This document shows, one piece after another, positions 8,002 through 17,607 of a stretch of DNA of 64,000 nucleotides. A program made the translations under genes and the position numbers. The notes beneath the pieces are model-generated. The model saw nothing but the letters and a program-made list of their open reading frames with translations, was not told the origin of the DNA and made no database searches. Origin of the DNA: Oscillospiraceae bacterium (GTDB taxonomy: Bacteria; Bacillota; Clostridia; Oscillospirales; Ruminococcaceae); contig JAQXHC010000015.1 of NCBI GenBank assembly GCA_029007035.1, positions 1 to 64,000 on the forward strand. The letters are read 5' to 3'. The first letter of the stretch is position 1. Each line of letters starts with the position of its first letter.

Positions 8002-10236
8002 TCAGATATCGGAGTTAACGCTGACTATTGACATAGACGAAATCGTATAGCTTCCGTCTTTTTCAGCAAGTCTGAACTCGACTGTTTTAGAGACTTCATT
8101 GGTGAAGTTTTCACTTTTTTCCATCCACGAAGGAAGTTCCTTGTAATAGTCTACGCGGACCGTGTAATCGTTTCCGTTTTTGGAAACCGATGTGATTTTC
8201 GGGTCGTAGGTGAACGAAATCGGATTTACCGGAATATTATAGCGCTTTGTTTCCTCGTTGTAGTAGAATTTCAGGTCGCCTGCGCCGACGGTTTCATGAC
8301 TGAGAGTCGGAAGATTATCTCCGAAGAGCTTAGCGGCATAGGCTTCAACATCTACTGCGGGAACGGAAATAACGTCAAAAGTTTTGTCATACTTATCCAT
8401 ATCGTCAGCTGACATTACAATTGACCATATAGCAGCGGTTATAACCTGTTCCGAGGGCAGCTCTGTGGGTGTATTGAATGATTCGATATCCATAATTACA
8501 GCAGGATAAATAACATCAATAAAGCCATCTTTTTTGCTTTCGCCGCTGGTGAAACTTTGGAGCTTGGCAATACCGAATTTAACCGACGAGATCAGTCCGA
8601 TAATGGCAAGCGCTGTAAAAAGCACTCCAAAAGCCGTGTAGAGTCGGCGTTTAAGTCTGCCGGAGCCTGATTTTTCCAAAGACACGTCTATATTGTCCTC
8701 CTCGTTTTTTTCGCTCCGTTCGTCGGAAATCGCCGCCGGATCCTCATCGAGAATATTTTCCAGTGCGGAGGCAAGTCGGCTCTTTCTGACGGGCTTTTCA
8801 AGCTGAATATCGATTCCGCCGTCAGTCTCAGGCGAATTTTCTTCCGCTTCCGGAAGTGAGTCTTCGGTTTCCGGGGCGGACTCGTTTGTTTCCGGCTTTG
8901 AAATATTCATCTCATCAGACTTATCTTCGGATTCATCGAGACTTGCAATAGCTATGTCCGCATTCTTGCGTATATCAGCGATCAGACTATCCGACGGATC
9001 GCTTTCGGATTCACTCTGCCCGGAGCTTTCATTGTCGGAAATATCTTCGGAAAAATCTGTTATTTCTTCAGTTTCAGATGAATCCGGCTCTGAAATAAAT
9101 ATCGGATTATCTTCTTCTATCGGATTTTCTTCTTCGGCTGAGATTTCTTCGGTCATTTCATCGCCGGAAATGTCATTAATTTCGTCGATTGGTTCTACAT
9201 CAGCTGAAGCTTCTTCGTCATCAGATTCGGATTCTTCATCGGAAGCTTCGTCCACGCCCCTTTTTTTCGAGAATGCGGACTTTATTGCTGCGAAAAAACC
9301 ATTTGAATGTTTATGTACAGGCTTTTCATCTTCAATCTCATTTTCTGAAGTCTTTCCGCATTCGGAATCGTCATCGTCATCGGATTCAGCTTCAATATCG
9401 GCTTCGGTCACAGGCTCAGGGATCGGATCTTCTTCTGCAATAGGATCGGATTCCACAACTGTATCTCCGGGAATTTCATCAGATTTTGCCTCCGATTCAG
9501 CGGCAGCCTCTTCAAGGGCTTTTCGTCTGATTTCCTCGTAGTCCGGAAGCTCATGATTGATAACGATGCGCTTTTTTTTTGGAACAGGCACAGGAGCATC
9601 ATCAGCCGGCATTTCGGGAGCTGTATTCCCGACGAGCATGTCTGCTGCAGTTACTTCGGCAACAGGCTCTGAAACAGCTTCAAACTCAGATTCCGGAGCA
9701 GGTATATCCTCTTTCGGTTCAGAAATGCTTTCAGTTATGGGCTTCGCGGAAACAGGCTCAAATAATATTTCGGGCGCAGTCTGTTCCTGTTCAGATTCGG
9801 GGATTATGTCAGCCGCAGATTTTTCGACAATCTGTTCCGGAATAATTTTTGCCGGCATTTCTTCTATTATCGGCTGGGACTGTGCCTTGTCGGTATTGAC
9901 ATGTGCAGAAGCATGGACGGGTGCAGGCTTAGGTTTCTTCTTTACAGAAACCTGGCTGCTGCTTCCGGTTGAAAGAATAGACAGCAGATCCTGCGGAATG
10001 CCTCCTTTTTCGCGGTTCTGGGCGGTCCGGGACTTAGGATTTTGAGTTTCTGCCGGAGCAGGAGACTTTTTCTCGCTTTCAAGAGCCGTTAAAAGCTCGT
10101 CGACCGACATATTGTCATAAACGCTTTTTCTCGGTGCAGTATTTTTTTCAGTCAGGTTTGAACTTTTACTCCGAGGTGCTGCTCCGCCGCTTTTAAGATT
10201 ATCGAGCATGGCGTCGAGTTCATCACGAATATCCAT
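8002..10236 (-). CDS. Large acidic protein with long disordered N-terminal region, one TM segment and an extracytoplasmic domain
   Basis: Long Glu/Asp/Ser/Pro-rich region; TM segment LYTAFGVLFTALAIIGLISSV; folded-looking C-terminus. Confidence 0.8.
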   Translation of the reverse strand: MDIRDELDAMLDNLKSGGAAPRSKSSNLTEKNTAPRKSVYDNMSVDELLTALESEKKSPAPAETQNPKSRTAQNREKGGIPQDLLSILSTGSSSQVSVKKKPKPAPVHASAHVNTDKAQSQPIIEEMPAKIIPEQIVEKSAADIIPESEQEQTAPEILFEPVSAKPITESISEPKEDIPAPESEFEAVSEPVAEVTAADMLVGNTAPEMPADDAPVPVPKKKRIVINHELPDYEEIRRKALEEAAAESEAKSDEIPGDTVVESDPIAEEDPIPEPVTEADIEAESDDDDDSECGKTSENEIEDEKPVHKHSNGFFAAIKSAFSKKRGVDEASDEESESDDEEASADVEPIDEINDISGDEMTEEISAEEENPIEEDNPIFISEPDSSETEEITDFSEDISDNESSGQSESESDPSDSLIADIRKNADIAIASLDESEDKSDEMNISKPETNESAPETEDSLPEAEENSPETDGGIDIQLEKPVRKSRLASALENILDEDPAAISDERSEKNEEDNIDVSLEKSGSGRLKRRLYTAFGVLFTALAIIGLISSVKFGIAKLQSFTSGESKKDGFIDVIYPAVIMDIESFNTPTELPSEQVITAAIWSIVMSADDMDKYDKTFDVISVPAVDVEAYAAKLFGDNLPTLSHETVGAGDLKFYYNEETKRYNIPVNPISFTYDPKITSVSKNGNDYTVRVDYYKELPSWMEKSENFTNEVSKTVEFRLAEKDGSYTISSMSIVSVNSDI

Positions 10237-10257
10237 TGGAATCCTCCCGAATGATTT

Positions 10258-11514
10258 TTATCGGATCTGACCGTCACCGTTGATCAGGTATTTAACGGTG
10301 GTCAGCTCGTTTAGTCCCATAGGACCTCTTGCATGAAGTTTCTGGGTGGATATGCCTATTTCCGCGCCGAGACCGAATTCTCCGCCGTCGGTAAAACGTG
10401 TCGAGGCATTGACATAAACTGCCGCTGCATCTGCTTCACGCTGGAATTTTGCTGCATTGTTAAGTGAGTTGGTAACGATGCATTCAGAGTGATGAGTTCC
10501 GAACTTTCTGATATGGGCAAGTGCTTCGTCAACGGAATCTACAACTCTGACGGAAATGATATAGTCAAGGAACTCCTTTGCATATTCCTCGTCTGTGGCA
10601 ATCTCGACGGAATCACCAAGAATAGCTGCGGTACGTTCACAGCCGTAAATTTTAACATTGTGAGCCCTGAAACGTTCCACAATCATAGGCAGGAATTTTT
10701 CGGCGCAGTCACGGTGAACAAGCAGGCTTTCGACAGCATTGCATACCGACGGACGCGAGGTCTTTCCGTTATCAACGATATTCACAGCCATTTCAAGGTC
10801 GGCTGAGCTGTCGACATAAACGTGGCAATTACCGGTGCCTGTTTCGATGACAGGAACAGTTGCCTGATTTACGACAGCTTTGATAAGTCCGGAACCTCCT
10901 CTTGGAATCAGAACATCGAGATACTGATTAAGGCGCATTAGTTCTGCGGTAGCTTCACGTGAGGTCTGCTCCACAAGCTGGATTACATCCGCAGGCAAAC
11001 CGGCAGATTCGACTGCGGAACGCATAATATTACAAAGGCAGATATTGGAGTTTATAGCTTCCTTTCCGCCTTTAAGGATAACGGCATTTCCTGCTTTAAG
11101 GCAGAGAGCAGCAGCGTCAACAGTGACGTTCGGGCGCGATTCAAAGATGATTCCGATAACACCGAGCGGAACGCGTGTTTTTACGATCCGCAGTCCGTTG
11201 GGACGCGTGCAGCCGCTGATAATATCGCCTACGGGGTCGCTGAGATTAATAATTTCGTCCACGCCCTTAGCCATTCCGGCAATGCGCTTTTCATCAAGAC
11301 GAAGGCGGTCCTGCATTGATTCGGACATACCGTTTTCGGCGGCGGCTCTGAGGTCCTTGGCATTTTCGCGTATAATAAGCTCCATGTTGTCATAAAGAGC
11401 CTTTGAAACAGCCGCAAGAGCGCGGTTCTTTGTCGATGCGGACGCTGATGCGGCAGCGGTTTCCGCCGCTTTGGCATTACTGCCCAGTTGTTCTATATAA
11501 GTCATGATTATCAC
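10258..11514 (-). CDS. proA: Glutamate-5-semialdehyde dehydrogenase (gamma-glutamyl phosphate reductase)
   Basis: PLGVIGIIFESRPNVTVDAAALCLKAGNAVILKGGKEA… and VPVIETGTGNCHVYVD; next to proB. Confidence 0.97.
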   Translation of the reverse strand: MIIMTYIEQLGSNAKAAETAAASASASTKNRALAAVSKALYDNMELIIRENAKDLRAAAENGMSESMQDRLRLDEKRIAGMAKGVDEIINLSDPVGDIISGCTRPNGLRIVKTRVPLGVIGIIFESRPNVTVDAAALCLKAGNAVILKGGKEAINSNICLCNIMRSAVESAGLPADVIQLVEQTSREATAELMRLNQYLDVLIPRGGSGLIKAVVNQATVPVIETGTGNCHVYVDSSADLEMAVNIVDNGKTSRPSVCNAVESLLVHRDCAEKFLPMIVERFRAHNVKIYGCERTAAILGDSVEIATDEEYAKEFLDYIISVRVVDSVDEALAHIRKFGTHHSECIVTNSLNNAAKFQREADAAAVYVNASTRFTDGGEFGLGAEIGISTQKLHARGPMGLNELTTVKYLINGDGQIR

Positions 11515-11520
11515 CTCAGA

Positions 11521-12318
11521 TTATTTGGTAGGAGCTTTGAAAAATGTGCCGATTTCCTTGTTTTCAAACAGGTCGTATAGAAGGTCGGGATTTTTTCCGT
11601 TCATTATAACCATATCGATTCCTGCATCGGCGGCAATTTTTGCAGCGCTGATTTTAGTAGTCATTCCGCCTGTGCCGAGCTTTGAATCGGTTCCTCCGGC
11701 AGCTCTTTCGATTTCGGGAGTGATTTTGTCAACATAGTAAATCGGTTTGGCATCAGGATTTTTGTGCGGGTCGTCGTCATAGAGTCCGTCAATATCCGAC
11801 AGAATAAGCAGCAAATCAGCGTTTGAAAGCTCCGCAACAAGAGCGGAAAGCGAATCGTTTTCGCCGATTTCGAGTTCCAGCTCATCAATGGCAATGGTGT
11901 CGTTTTCGTTAACAATCGGTATAACACCCATAAGGGAAAGCCGTTCAATCGTGCTGCGGAAATTGCTGCAGTGGTTCGGATTCTCAATAATGGTCTTTGT
12001 GAGTAGAATCTGAGCTACAGTCACACTGTATTTTTCAAACATATCATCGTAAATATGCATCAGCTCGCACTGACCGATAGCTGCAACAGCCTGTTTTGTA
12101 CGGGTGTCACGCGGCTTTTCGGGGAGACCGATTTTGCCTGCGCCGAGTCCGACAGCTCCGGAGGAAACAATGATAATTTCGCGTCCCGAGTTGTGCAGGT
12201 CAGAAATCACACGTACAAGACTGTTCATTCTTCTGATATTGAGTTTGCCTGTTTTATGGGCAATAGTGGATGTACCGAGCTTGATTACGATACGTTTTTT
12301 TTCGGAAATATTTCTCAT
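11521..12318 (-). CDS. proB: Glutamate 5-kinase
   Basis: KRIVIKLGTSTIAHKTGKLNIRRM…IVSSGAVGLGAGKIGL…VNENDTIAIDELE…GTGGMTTKISAAKIA. No PUA domain (short form). Confidence 0.97.
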   Translation of the reverse strand: MRNISEKKRIVIKLGTSTIAHKTGKLNIRRMNSLVRVISDLHNSGREIIIVSSGAVGLGAGKIGLPEKPRDTRTKQAVAAIGQCELMHIYDDMFEKYSVTVAQILLTKTIIENPNHCSNFRSTIERLSLMGVIPIVNENDTIAIDELELEIGENDSLSALVAELSNADLLLILSDIDGLYDDDPHKNPDAKPIYYVDKITPEIERAAGGTDSKLGTGGMTTKISAAKIAADAGIDMVIMNGKNPDLLYDLFENKEIGTFFKAPTK

Positions 12319-12330
12319 ATTGCGCTCCGT

Positions 12331-13281
12331 TCAGTTAACTTTATTTTTCGGACAACCGTTAGTCCATGCCTTGATGTTATCATAAACAATATTAATAAGG
12401 CGGCTGCGCGTCTCAAGAGGCGCCCATGCAGTGTGCGGAGTTATAAAGCAGTTTTTTGCGTTTTTCAGCGGAGTTTCAGAGCTCATCGGCTCTTTTTCAA
12501 GAACATCAAGGTAAGCGGCGGCGATTTTGCCGTTGTTCAGAGCATCGGCAAGATCGGCTTCGCAGACTGTTGCCCCCCGTGATGTGTTTATCAGAATAGC
12601 CGATGGCTTCATTTTCCCAATAAGCTCTCTGTGCACAAGATTTTTGGTCAAATCAGTGAGGGGACAGTGTATCGTGAATATATCGGCTTTTTCTGCCGCA
12701 GTAACAATGTCCGCGGTCTCATAAGGACAGTCTGACGGGGCAGTCCGTGTATTTATAATGACATTCATTCCGAAAGCGTCAGCAATTTTTGCAACAGCTT
12801 TACCGATTGAGCCGTAACCGACAACAGAAATCGTTTTTCCTGCGATTTCGTGAGTTGGAATAGGAAAATATGAAAAGACAGGTGAGCGTTCCCATTCGCC
12901 GCCTTTAACAGCAGATGAGTATTCGGCTATGCGGCTGTAGTGCGACAGTATAAAGGCAAAAACATGCTGAGCGACAGCGTTTGTTGAGTATTGACCGGCA
13001 TTGCATACGGTTATGCCCTTTTTTGCGGCAAATTCAATATCAATATTATTGAAGCCTGTTGCAAAAAGTCCTATGTATCGCAGATTCGGACAGTTATCCA
13101 TTATATCCTTGTCGATTATGACCTTATTGCATAAAACAGCTTCTGCATTTCCGATATGTTCAACAGTATCTGCGGGAGAGGTCGCGCTGAAAATTCTTGT
13201 CTCTCCGAAATCGCTGAAACAGTCCGGAGAAAGGTCGCCATTCATGGTCACTGTATTCCAGTCGAGGACAGCAAGCTTCAT
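12331..13281 (-). CDS. D-2-hydroxyacid dehydrogenase family protein
   Basis: NAD-binding VVGYGSIGKAVAKIADAFGM…; CPLTDLTKNLVHRELIGKMKPSAILINTSRGATVCEADL. Confidence 0.92.
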   Translation of the reverse strand: MKLAVLDWNTVTMNGDLSPDCFSDFGETRIFSATSPADTVEHIGNAEAVLCNKVIIDKDIMDNCPNLRYIGLFATGFNNIDIEFAAKKGITVCNAGQYSTNAVAQHVFAFILSHYSRIAEYSSAVKGGEWERSPVFSYFPIPTHEIAGKTISVVGYGSIGKAVAKIADAFGMNVIINTRTAPSDCPYETADIVTAAEKADIFTIHCPLTDLTKNLVHRELIGKMKPSAILINTSRGATVCEADLADALNNGKIAAAYLDVLEKEPMSSETPLKNAKNCFITPHTAWAPLETRSRLINIVYDNIKAWTNGCPKNKVN

Positions 13282-13720
13282 TCCTCGTCACCTTTTTCAG
13301 TGCTTCCGGAGCCGTCTTCGGCAGAGGTATCGGCAGGGATATCAGAGGTTTCCTCACTGTCTGCGGGAGCATCATCGGCAGTATCTGCGGAGTCGTTATC
13401 ATCGTCTGTTTCTGACTGTTCCTCAGCACTTTTATCCTTGAAAACGATTGATGAGATAAATGCTGCGAAGAGTAGGATAAGCTCCACAACACCGACAAAA
13501 TAAAACAATGTACGGCTGTCGCTGAGTCGTATAACAAGTGAAAAAGGAATGGCGATTGCCATAATCAGCTGATAGGGACGTTTTTCTTTTGAAAAGCGCC
13601 AGAGGAAAAACAACAGCGAAATAACCGAGAAACCAAGATGAGTCGGGAACGGAAAAGGAAACAGCGACGGTGTTTCCGCGGCTGCCTGAGAAGCAGTTAC
13701 AAAGTTGATAAAATTCATAA
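13278..13720 (-). CDS. Small membrane protein with acidic C-terminal tail
   Basis: Hydrophobic N-terminus then Asp/Glu/Ser-rich tail; overlaps the downstream gene by 4 bp; start chosen at MNFINFVTASQ rather than the longer ORF. Confidence 0.65.
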
Positions 13721-13893
13721 TATCTCCAATCCGTGTCGGCGGAGATTGTCCTTGACTGACGTACAAACTGACCGTGATCTGGAATTAAAAGCACATAGCC
13801 GACACTTATTAACCTTGCTATTATACCATATATTGAGCGATATTTCAATAGTTTTACATAAATTAAAATATATTTCAATTAAAAGAGCATACC

Positions 13894-13967
13894 TAAGGAA
13901 GCACTGATTTGATCTGCAAGCAAGATGTGTGACAAGCCGATAGGCGCGTTTAATCAGTGATTCCTTA
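13894..13967. repeat. Short palindromic (REP/MITE-like) intergenic element
   Basis: TAAGGAAGCACTGATT (13894-13909) and AATCAGTGATTCCTTA (13952-13967): 15/16 inverted match flanking a 42-nt core. Confidence 0.7.
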
Positions 13968-14000
13968 ATATATTGTACGCTCAGAATCTGCATAAACAAA

Positions 14001-14025
14001 CACGGACGCCCGGTGGACGTCCGTG
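14001..14025 (-). terminator. Intrinsic terminator downstream of the GH5 gene
   Basis: CACGGACG…CGTCCGTG stem with a T-rich tract on the minus strand. Confidence 0.65.
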
Positions 14026-14046
14026 AATTTGTAATAGATGTTGTCT

Positions 14047-16122
14047 TTATTTTGCACCGTTCATAATACCGTTGAGAATCGTCTCGTTCCAGCTGAGAGC
14101 GGAGCGTCTGAAAATGCCGAATGTTTTGTCAGCTTCGGGGATTCCGTCGTCCCAGATGAAGCACTTGATTCCGCAGGCTTTTGCGGATTTGATGTAATAT
14201 TCATAGTACTGTGCGCGAATGTTGTCAGGAATAGTGCTTACGCAGCCGAATTCTCCGATAATAAGCGGAATTCCCTTATCGATGAACTTGTTTTTCAGCT
14301 GAGAAAACTTCGCGTCAAGTTCAGCTTTTTCGGCATTGCCGAATGTGGTTGTCTGACCGTCTGAAAATCTCCATGGAGCGTAGTAGTGAACCGAAACGAT
14401 GATATTTTTGTCGTTTGGTACAACAATGTCGCTGATAGCTGAATCTTCGGCTGAGGCAGCATATGTGGTTACAACGAGCGTTCTCTCGGCATTGTTTCCG
14501 CCTGATGCTCTGACAGTGCTGACGAAATCCTGCTCATACTTGTTGATCACTGCTCTTTCAGCTGCAGTGCCGCCCATCCATTCGGCTGAAGAACCGACGG
14601 TTCTCGGCTCGTTCATGCCCTCAAAAAGAAGTCTGTCGCCGTAGTCTTTGAATGTCGCGGAAATCTGGGTCCAGATTGCACAGAGCTTTTTGCTGTTTGC
14701 GGAATACTGCGACTCATTTGGTACAAACCATGTATAATCATCGTGATGCATATTCAGAATTACAAACATTCCTTCATCATAGGCATAATCCACAACTTCT
14801 TTAACGCGGTTCATCCACGCACTGTCGATAGTATCTCCGTTCATGTGCTCGCCCCATGTAACGGGTATACGTATCGAATTAAATCCTTTCTCCTTGACCG
14901 ACTTGATCATGTCCTTTGTCGTTTTCGGGTTGCCCCATGCTGTTTCGGCATCGTCCGTCCAGCTTTTATAGTCGTAGCAGTCGAGAGTATTTCCGAGATT
15001 CCAGCCAACATTCATTGCGCTTACTATTTCTTTCGAGCTTCTGAATGTGGCGTTATTATTTTGGACAGGCTCATCAGCTGATGTCGGGAATGTATCATAT
15101 GTAGTGACCTCGTTCTGCACGGGGGGCTGTGCGCCGGTGCTGTTCGAATAGCTGTATTTTACCGATACCGAATCAAGAGTGATACTGTTCTGCTCGCTCC
15201 ACCAGTATCCAAGCTCGATCGTGCCGGATTTCTTTGCCTCATCGGGGAGAATCCACGTAAGCGATAGTCCGGGACCGTCAGTAAATACGGCAATATCCTG
15301 TGACTGGAAGCTTCCGGCGGAGAAAGCTCCGGTGAACTTGCCGAGAGCGCCTCCCGAGCTGATGTTGAATGTAACAGCCTGCGGAATATTTCCGGCAGGA
15401 ACGACATCGGAAACATTAAAGCCTATCTTGTTGTTTTCGCCGTCGTAGGAAACGGATTTTCCGATATTATAATCAACTGTTCCGTCGCAGGGAATCTGAG
15501 CAGTACGGGTAAAAGTGCAGACAGCTGTATCAAGGCGAATACTGGTCGTATTGCCCCACCAGTATCCGAACATTACATCTCCGCCTGCGGAAATGTAATC
15601 GCGGATTTCAGCCGGAACATCCCACTTGATTTCACCGTATGTTCCCTGAGTTGAAGCGGAGAAATCAGCAGACTGATACCAGCCGTCGTCGGTTGCGGCA
15701 GCACATCCGTCCTTGACAGAGATGCCGCAGCCTCCTTTGAATGTACCGATATTTCCACCGTCGGAGTAAATTATAAATGTGAATGATTCAACAACATCAC
15801 CATCCTGAATGAAATCGGAGAGGGGAAGCTTACAGGTATTTGAGCCGTCTTCACGCTGAATGGTTGTATTCGGAGTAACCTGAATGCCGAGAGTGGATGT
15901 CACTGTCTCGGTTGGACTTACGTGCTCGGTAGCCGGAGCATCAGTCGGAGCATCGGAGACTTCGGCGCCTGATTCATCAGCTTCGGAGAAACTGTCGTCC
16001 GGTTCTGCAATGCTTTCTGACCCGGATGATGATTTTTTGTCTTTTCCGTCCCGGCTGCACCCGGCAATAGGTGCGAGCGCCATAGTAATTGCGGCAATAA
16101 GTGCCATAATTTTTTTATTCAT
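14047..16122 (-). CDS. GH5 (likely subfamily 4) endoglucanase lipoprotein with two tandem CBM-like modules
   Basis: Lipobox LAPIAGC; NVGWNLGNTLDCYDYKSWTDDAETAWGNPKTTKDMI…GFNSIRIPVTWGEH…LLFEGMNEPRTVG…LIIGEFGC; two repeats containing YWWGNTTSIRLDT / YWWSEQNSITLDS. Confidence 0.9.
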   Translation of the reverse strand: MNKKIMALIAAITMALAPIAGCSRDGKDKKSSSGSESIAEPDDSFSEADESGAEVSDAPTDAPATEHVSPTETVTSTLGIQVTPNTTIQREDGSNTCKLPLSDFIQDGDVVESFTFIIYSDGGNIGTFKGGCGISVKDGCAAATDDGWYQSADFSASTQGTYGEIKWDVPAEIRDYISAGGDVMFGYWWGNTTSIRLDTAVCTFTRTAQIPCDGTVDYNIGKSVSYDGENNKIGFNVSDVVPAGNIPQAVTFNISSGGALGKFTGAFSAGSFQSQDIAVFTDGPGLSLTWILPDEAKKSGTIELGYWWSEQNSITLDSVSVKYSYSNSTGAQPPVQNEVTTYDTFPTSADEPVQNNNATFRSSKEIVSAMNVGWNLGNTLDCYDYKSWTDDAETAWGNPKTTKDMIKSVKEKGFNSIRIPVTWGEHMNGDTIDSAWMNRVKEVVDYAYDEGMFVILNMHHDDYTWFVPNESQYSANSKKLCAIWTQISATFKDYGDRLLFEGMNEPRTVGSSAEWMGGTAAERAVINKYEQDFVSTVRASGGNNAERTLVVTTYAASAEDSAISDIVVPNDKNIIVSVHYYAPWRFSDGQTTTFGNAEKAELDAKFSQLKNKFIDKGIPLIIGEFGCVSTIPDNIRAQYYEYYIKSAKACGIKCFIWDDGIPEADKTFGIFRRSALSWNETILNGIMNGAK

Positions 16123-16425
16123 AATAAATGTCCTTTCCTTTTATATAAGCTTATTATACCATTACTTTCCATTTGTTTCAATGCTGTCGGGATATATGTT
16201 TATCGTAAAAAAACAGTTAAAAGCGAAATCTATTTAATTAAAATATCCTGCTGTTAACCCCGACTTACCGTTTTCATGCGGATATAGTGCAGAAATGCCA
16301 AAAAATTGCCTGATTTCAAAAAAATCCTTTTTTTATATTGACTTATGGAGGTGAAAATAGTATAATTGTATATGTATGGCAAATCTATATCATTTCATAT
16401 AATATTATATTGGAGGTTTTTTACA

Positions 16426-17508
16426 ATGAGCAGAGTTTATAACTTCAGCGCAGGTCCTGCTGTTCTTCCCGAGGAGGTTCTCCAGGAAGCCGCAGATGAA
16501 ATGCTTGACTACAAGGGAACAGGTATGTCCGTAATGGAAATGTCCCATCGTTCAAAGGCTTACGACACAATCATCAAGGAAGCAGAGCAGGATATCCGCG
16601 ACCTTATGAACATTCCGGATAATTACAAGGTTCTTTTCCTTCAGGGCGGAGCTTCACAGCAGTTTGCCGCAGTTCCGATGAACCTTATGAAGAATAAGAA
16701 GGCTGCTTACATAATCACAGGTCAGTGGGCTAAGAAGGCTTATCAGGAAGCTCAGATGTACGGCGAGGCTGTTGCTGTTGCTTCATCTGCTGACAAGACT
16801 TTTTCCTACATTCCTGACTGTTCCGACCTTGACATTCCCGAGGATGCAGACTATGTTTATATCTGCGAGAACAACACAATTTATGGTACAAAGTTCAAGA
16901 CTCTCCCGAATACAAAGGGCAAGGATCTCGTTGCAGACGTTTCATCATGTTTCCTTTCAGAGCCTGTTGACGTAACAAAGTATGGTGTGATTTACGGCGG
17001 AGTTCAGAAGAATATCGGACCTGCCGGTGTCGTAATTGCAATTATCCGCGAGGATCTTATCCGCGACGACGTTCTTGAGGGTACTCCTACAATGCTCAAG
17101 TGGAAGACACAGGCTGATGCAGATTCACTTTACAATACACCTCCCTGCTATGGTATCTATATCTGCGGCAAGGTATTCAAGTGGATCAAGAAGATGGGCG
17201 GACTTGAGGCTATGAAGGCTCACAACGAGAAGAAAGCTCAGATTCTTTACGATTTCCTCGACCAGAGCAAGCTTTTCAAGGGTACTGTTGAAAAGAAAGA
17301 CCGCTCACTCATGAACGTTCCTTTCGTAACAGGCAGCGAAGAGCTTGATGCTAAATTTATCAAGGAGTCCAAGGCGGCAGGCTTTGAGAATCTCAAGGGA
17401 CACAGATCAGTCGGCGGTATGAGAGCTTCAATCTACAATGCAATGCCTATTGAGGGCGTTGAGAAGCTTGTTGAATTCATGAAGAAGTTTGAGGCTGAGA
17501 ATTCATAA
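16426..17508 (+). CDS. serC: 3-phosphoserine/phosphohydroxythreonine transaminase
   Basis: MSRVYNFSAGPAVLPEEVLQEAADEMLDYKGTGMSVMEMSHRSK; start with tggagg RBS at 16426 preferred over 16366. Confidence 0.96.
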   Translation: MSRVYNFSAGPAVLPEEVLQEAADEMLDYKGTGMSVMEMSHRSKAYDTIIKEAEQDIRDLMNIPDNYKVLFLQGGASQQFAAVPMNLMKNKKAAYIITGQWAKKAYQEAQMYGEAVAVASSADKTFSYIPDCSDLDIPEDADYVYICENNTIYGTKFKTLPNTKGKDLVADVSSCFLSEPVDVTKYGVIYGGVQKNIGPAGVVIAIIREDLIRDDVLEGTPTMLKWKTQADADSLYNTPPCYGIYICGKVFKWIKKMGGLEAMKAHNEKKAQILYDFLDQSKLFKGTVEKKDRSLMNVPFVTGSEELDAKFIKESKAAGFENLKGHRSVGGMRASIYNAMPIEGVEKLVEFMKKFEAENS

Positions 17509-17607
17509 TTTAATTATATCATCTATGGAAGCATAACGGTTCTGACGGCGTGAGTGTGATTCTCCCGTCGTCAGAACAATAAATTTACATGAAAGAGGTA
17601 GATTCTG

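Noticed and set aside
8954-10045. Long Ser-rich plus-strand ORFs (8954-9541, 9557-10045)
   Set aside because: Antisense of the Glu/Asp/Ser-rich region of 8002-10236; no RBS, biased composition.
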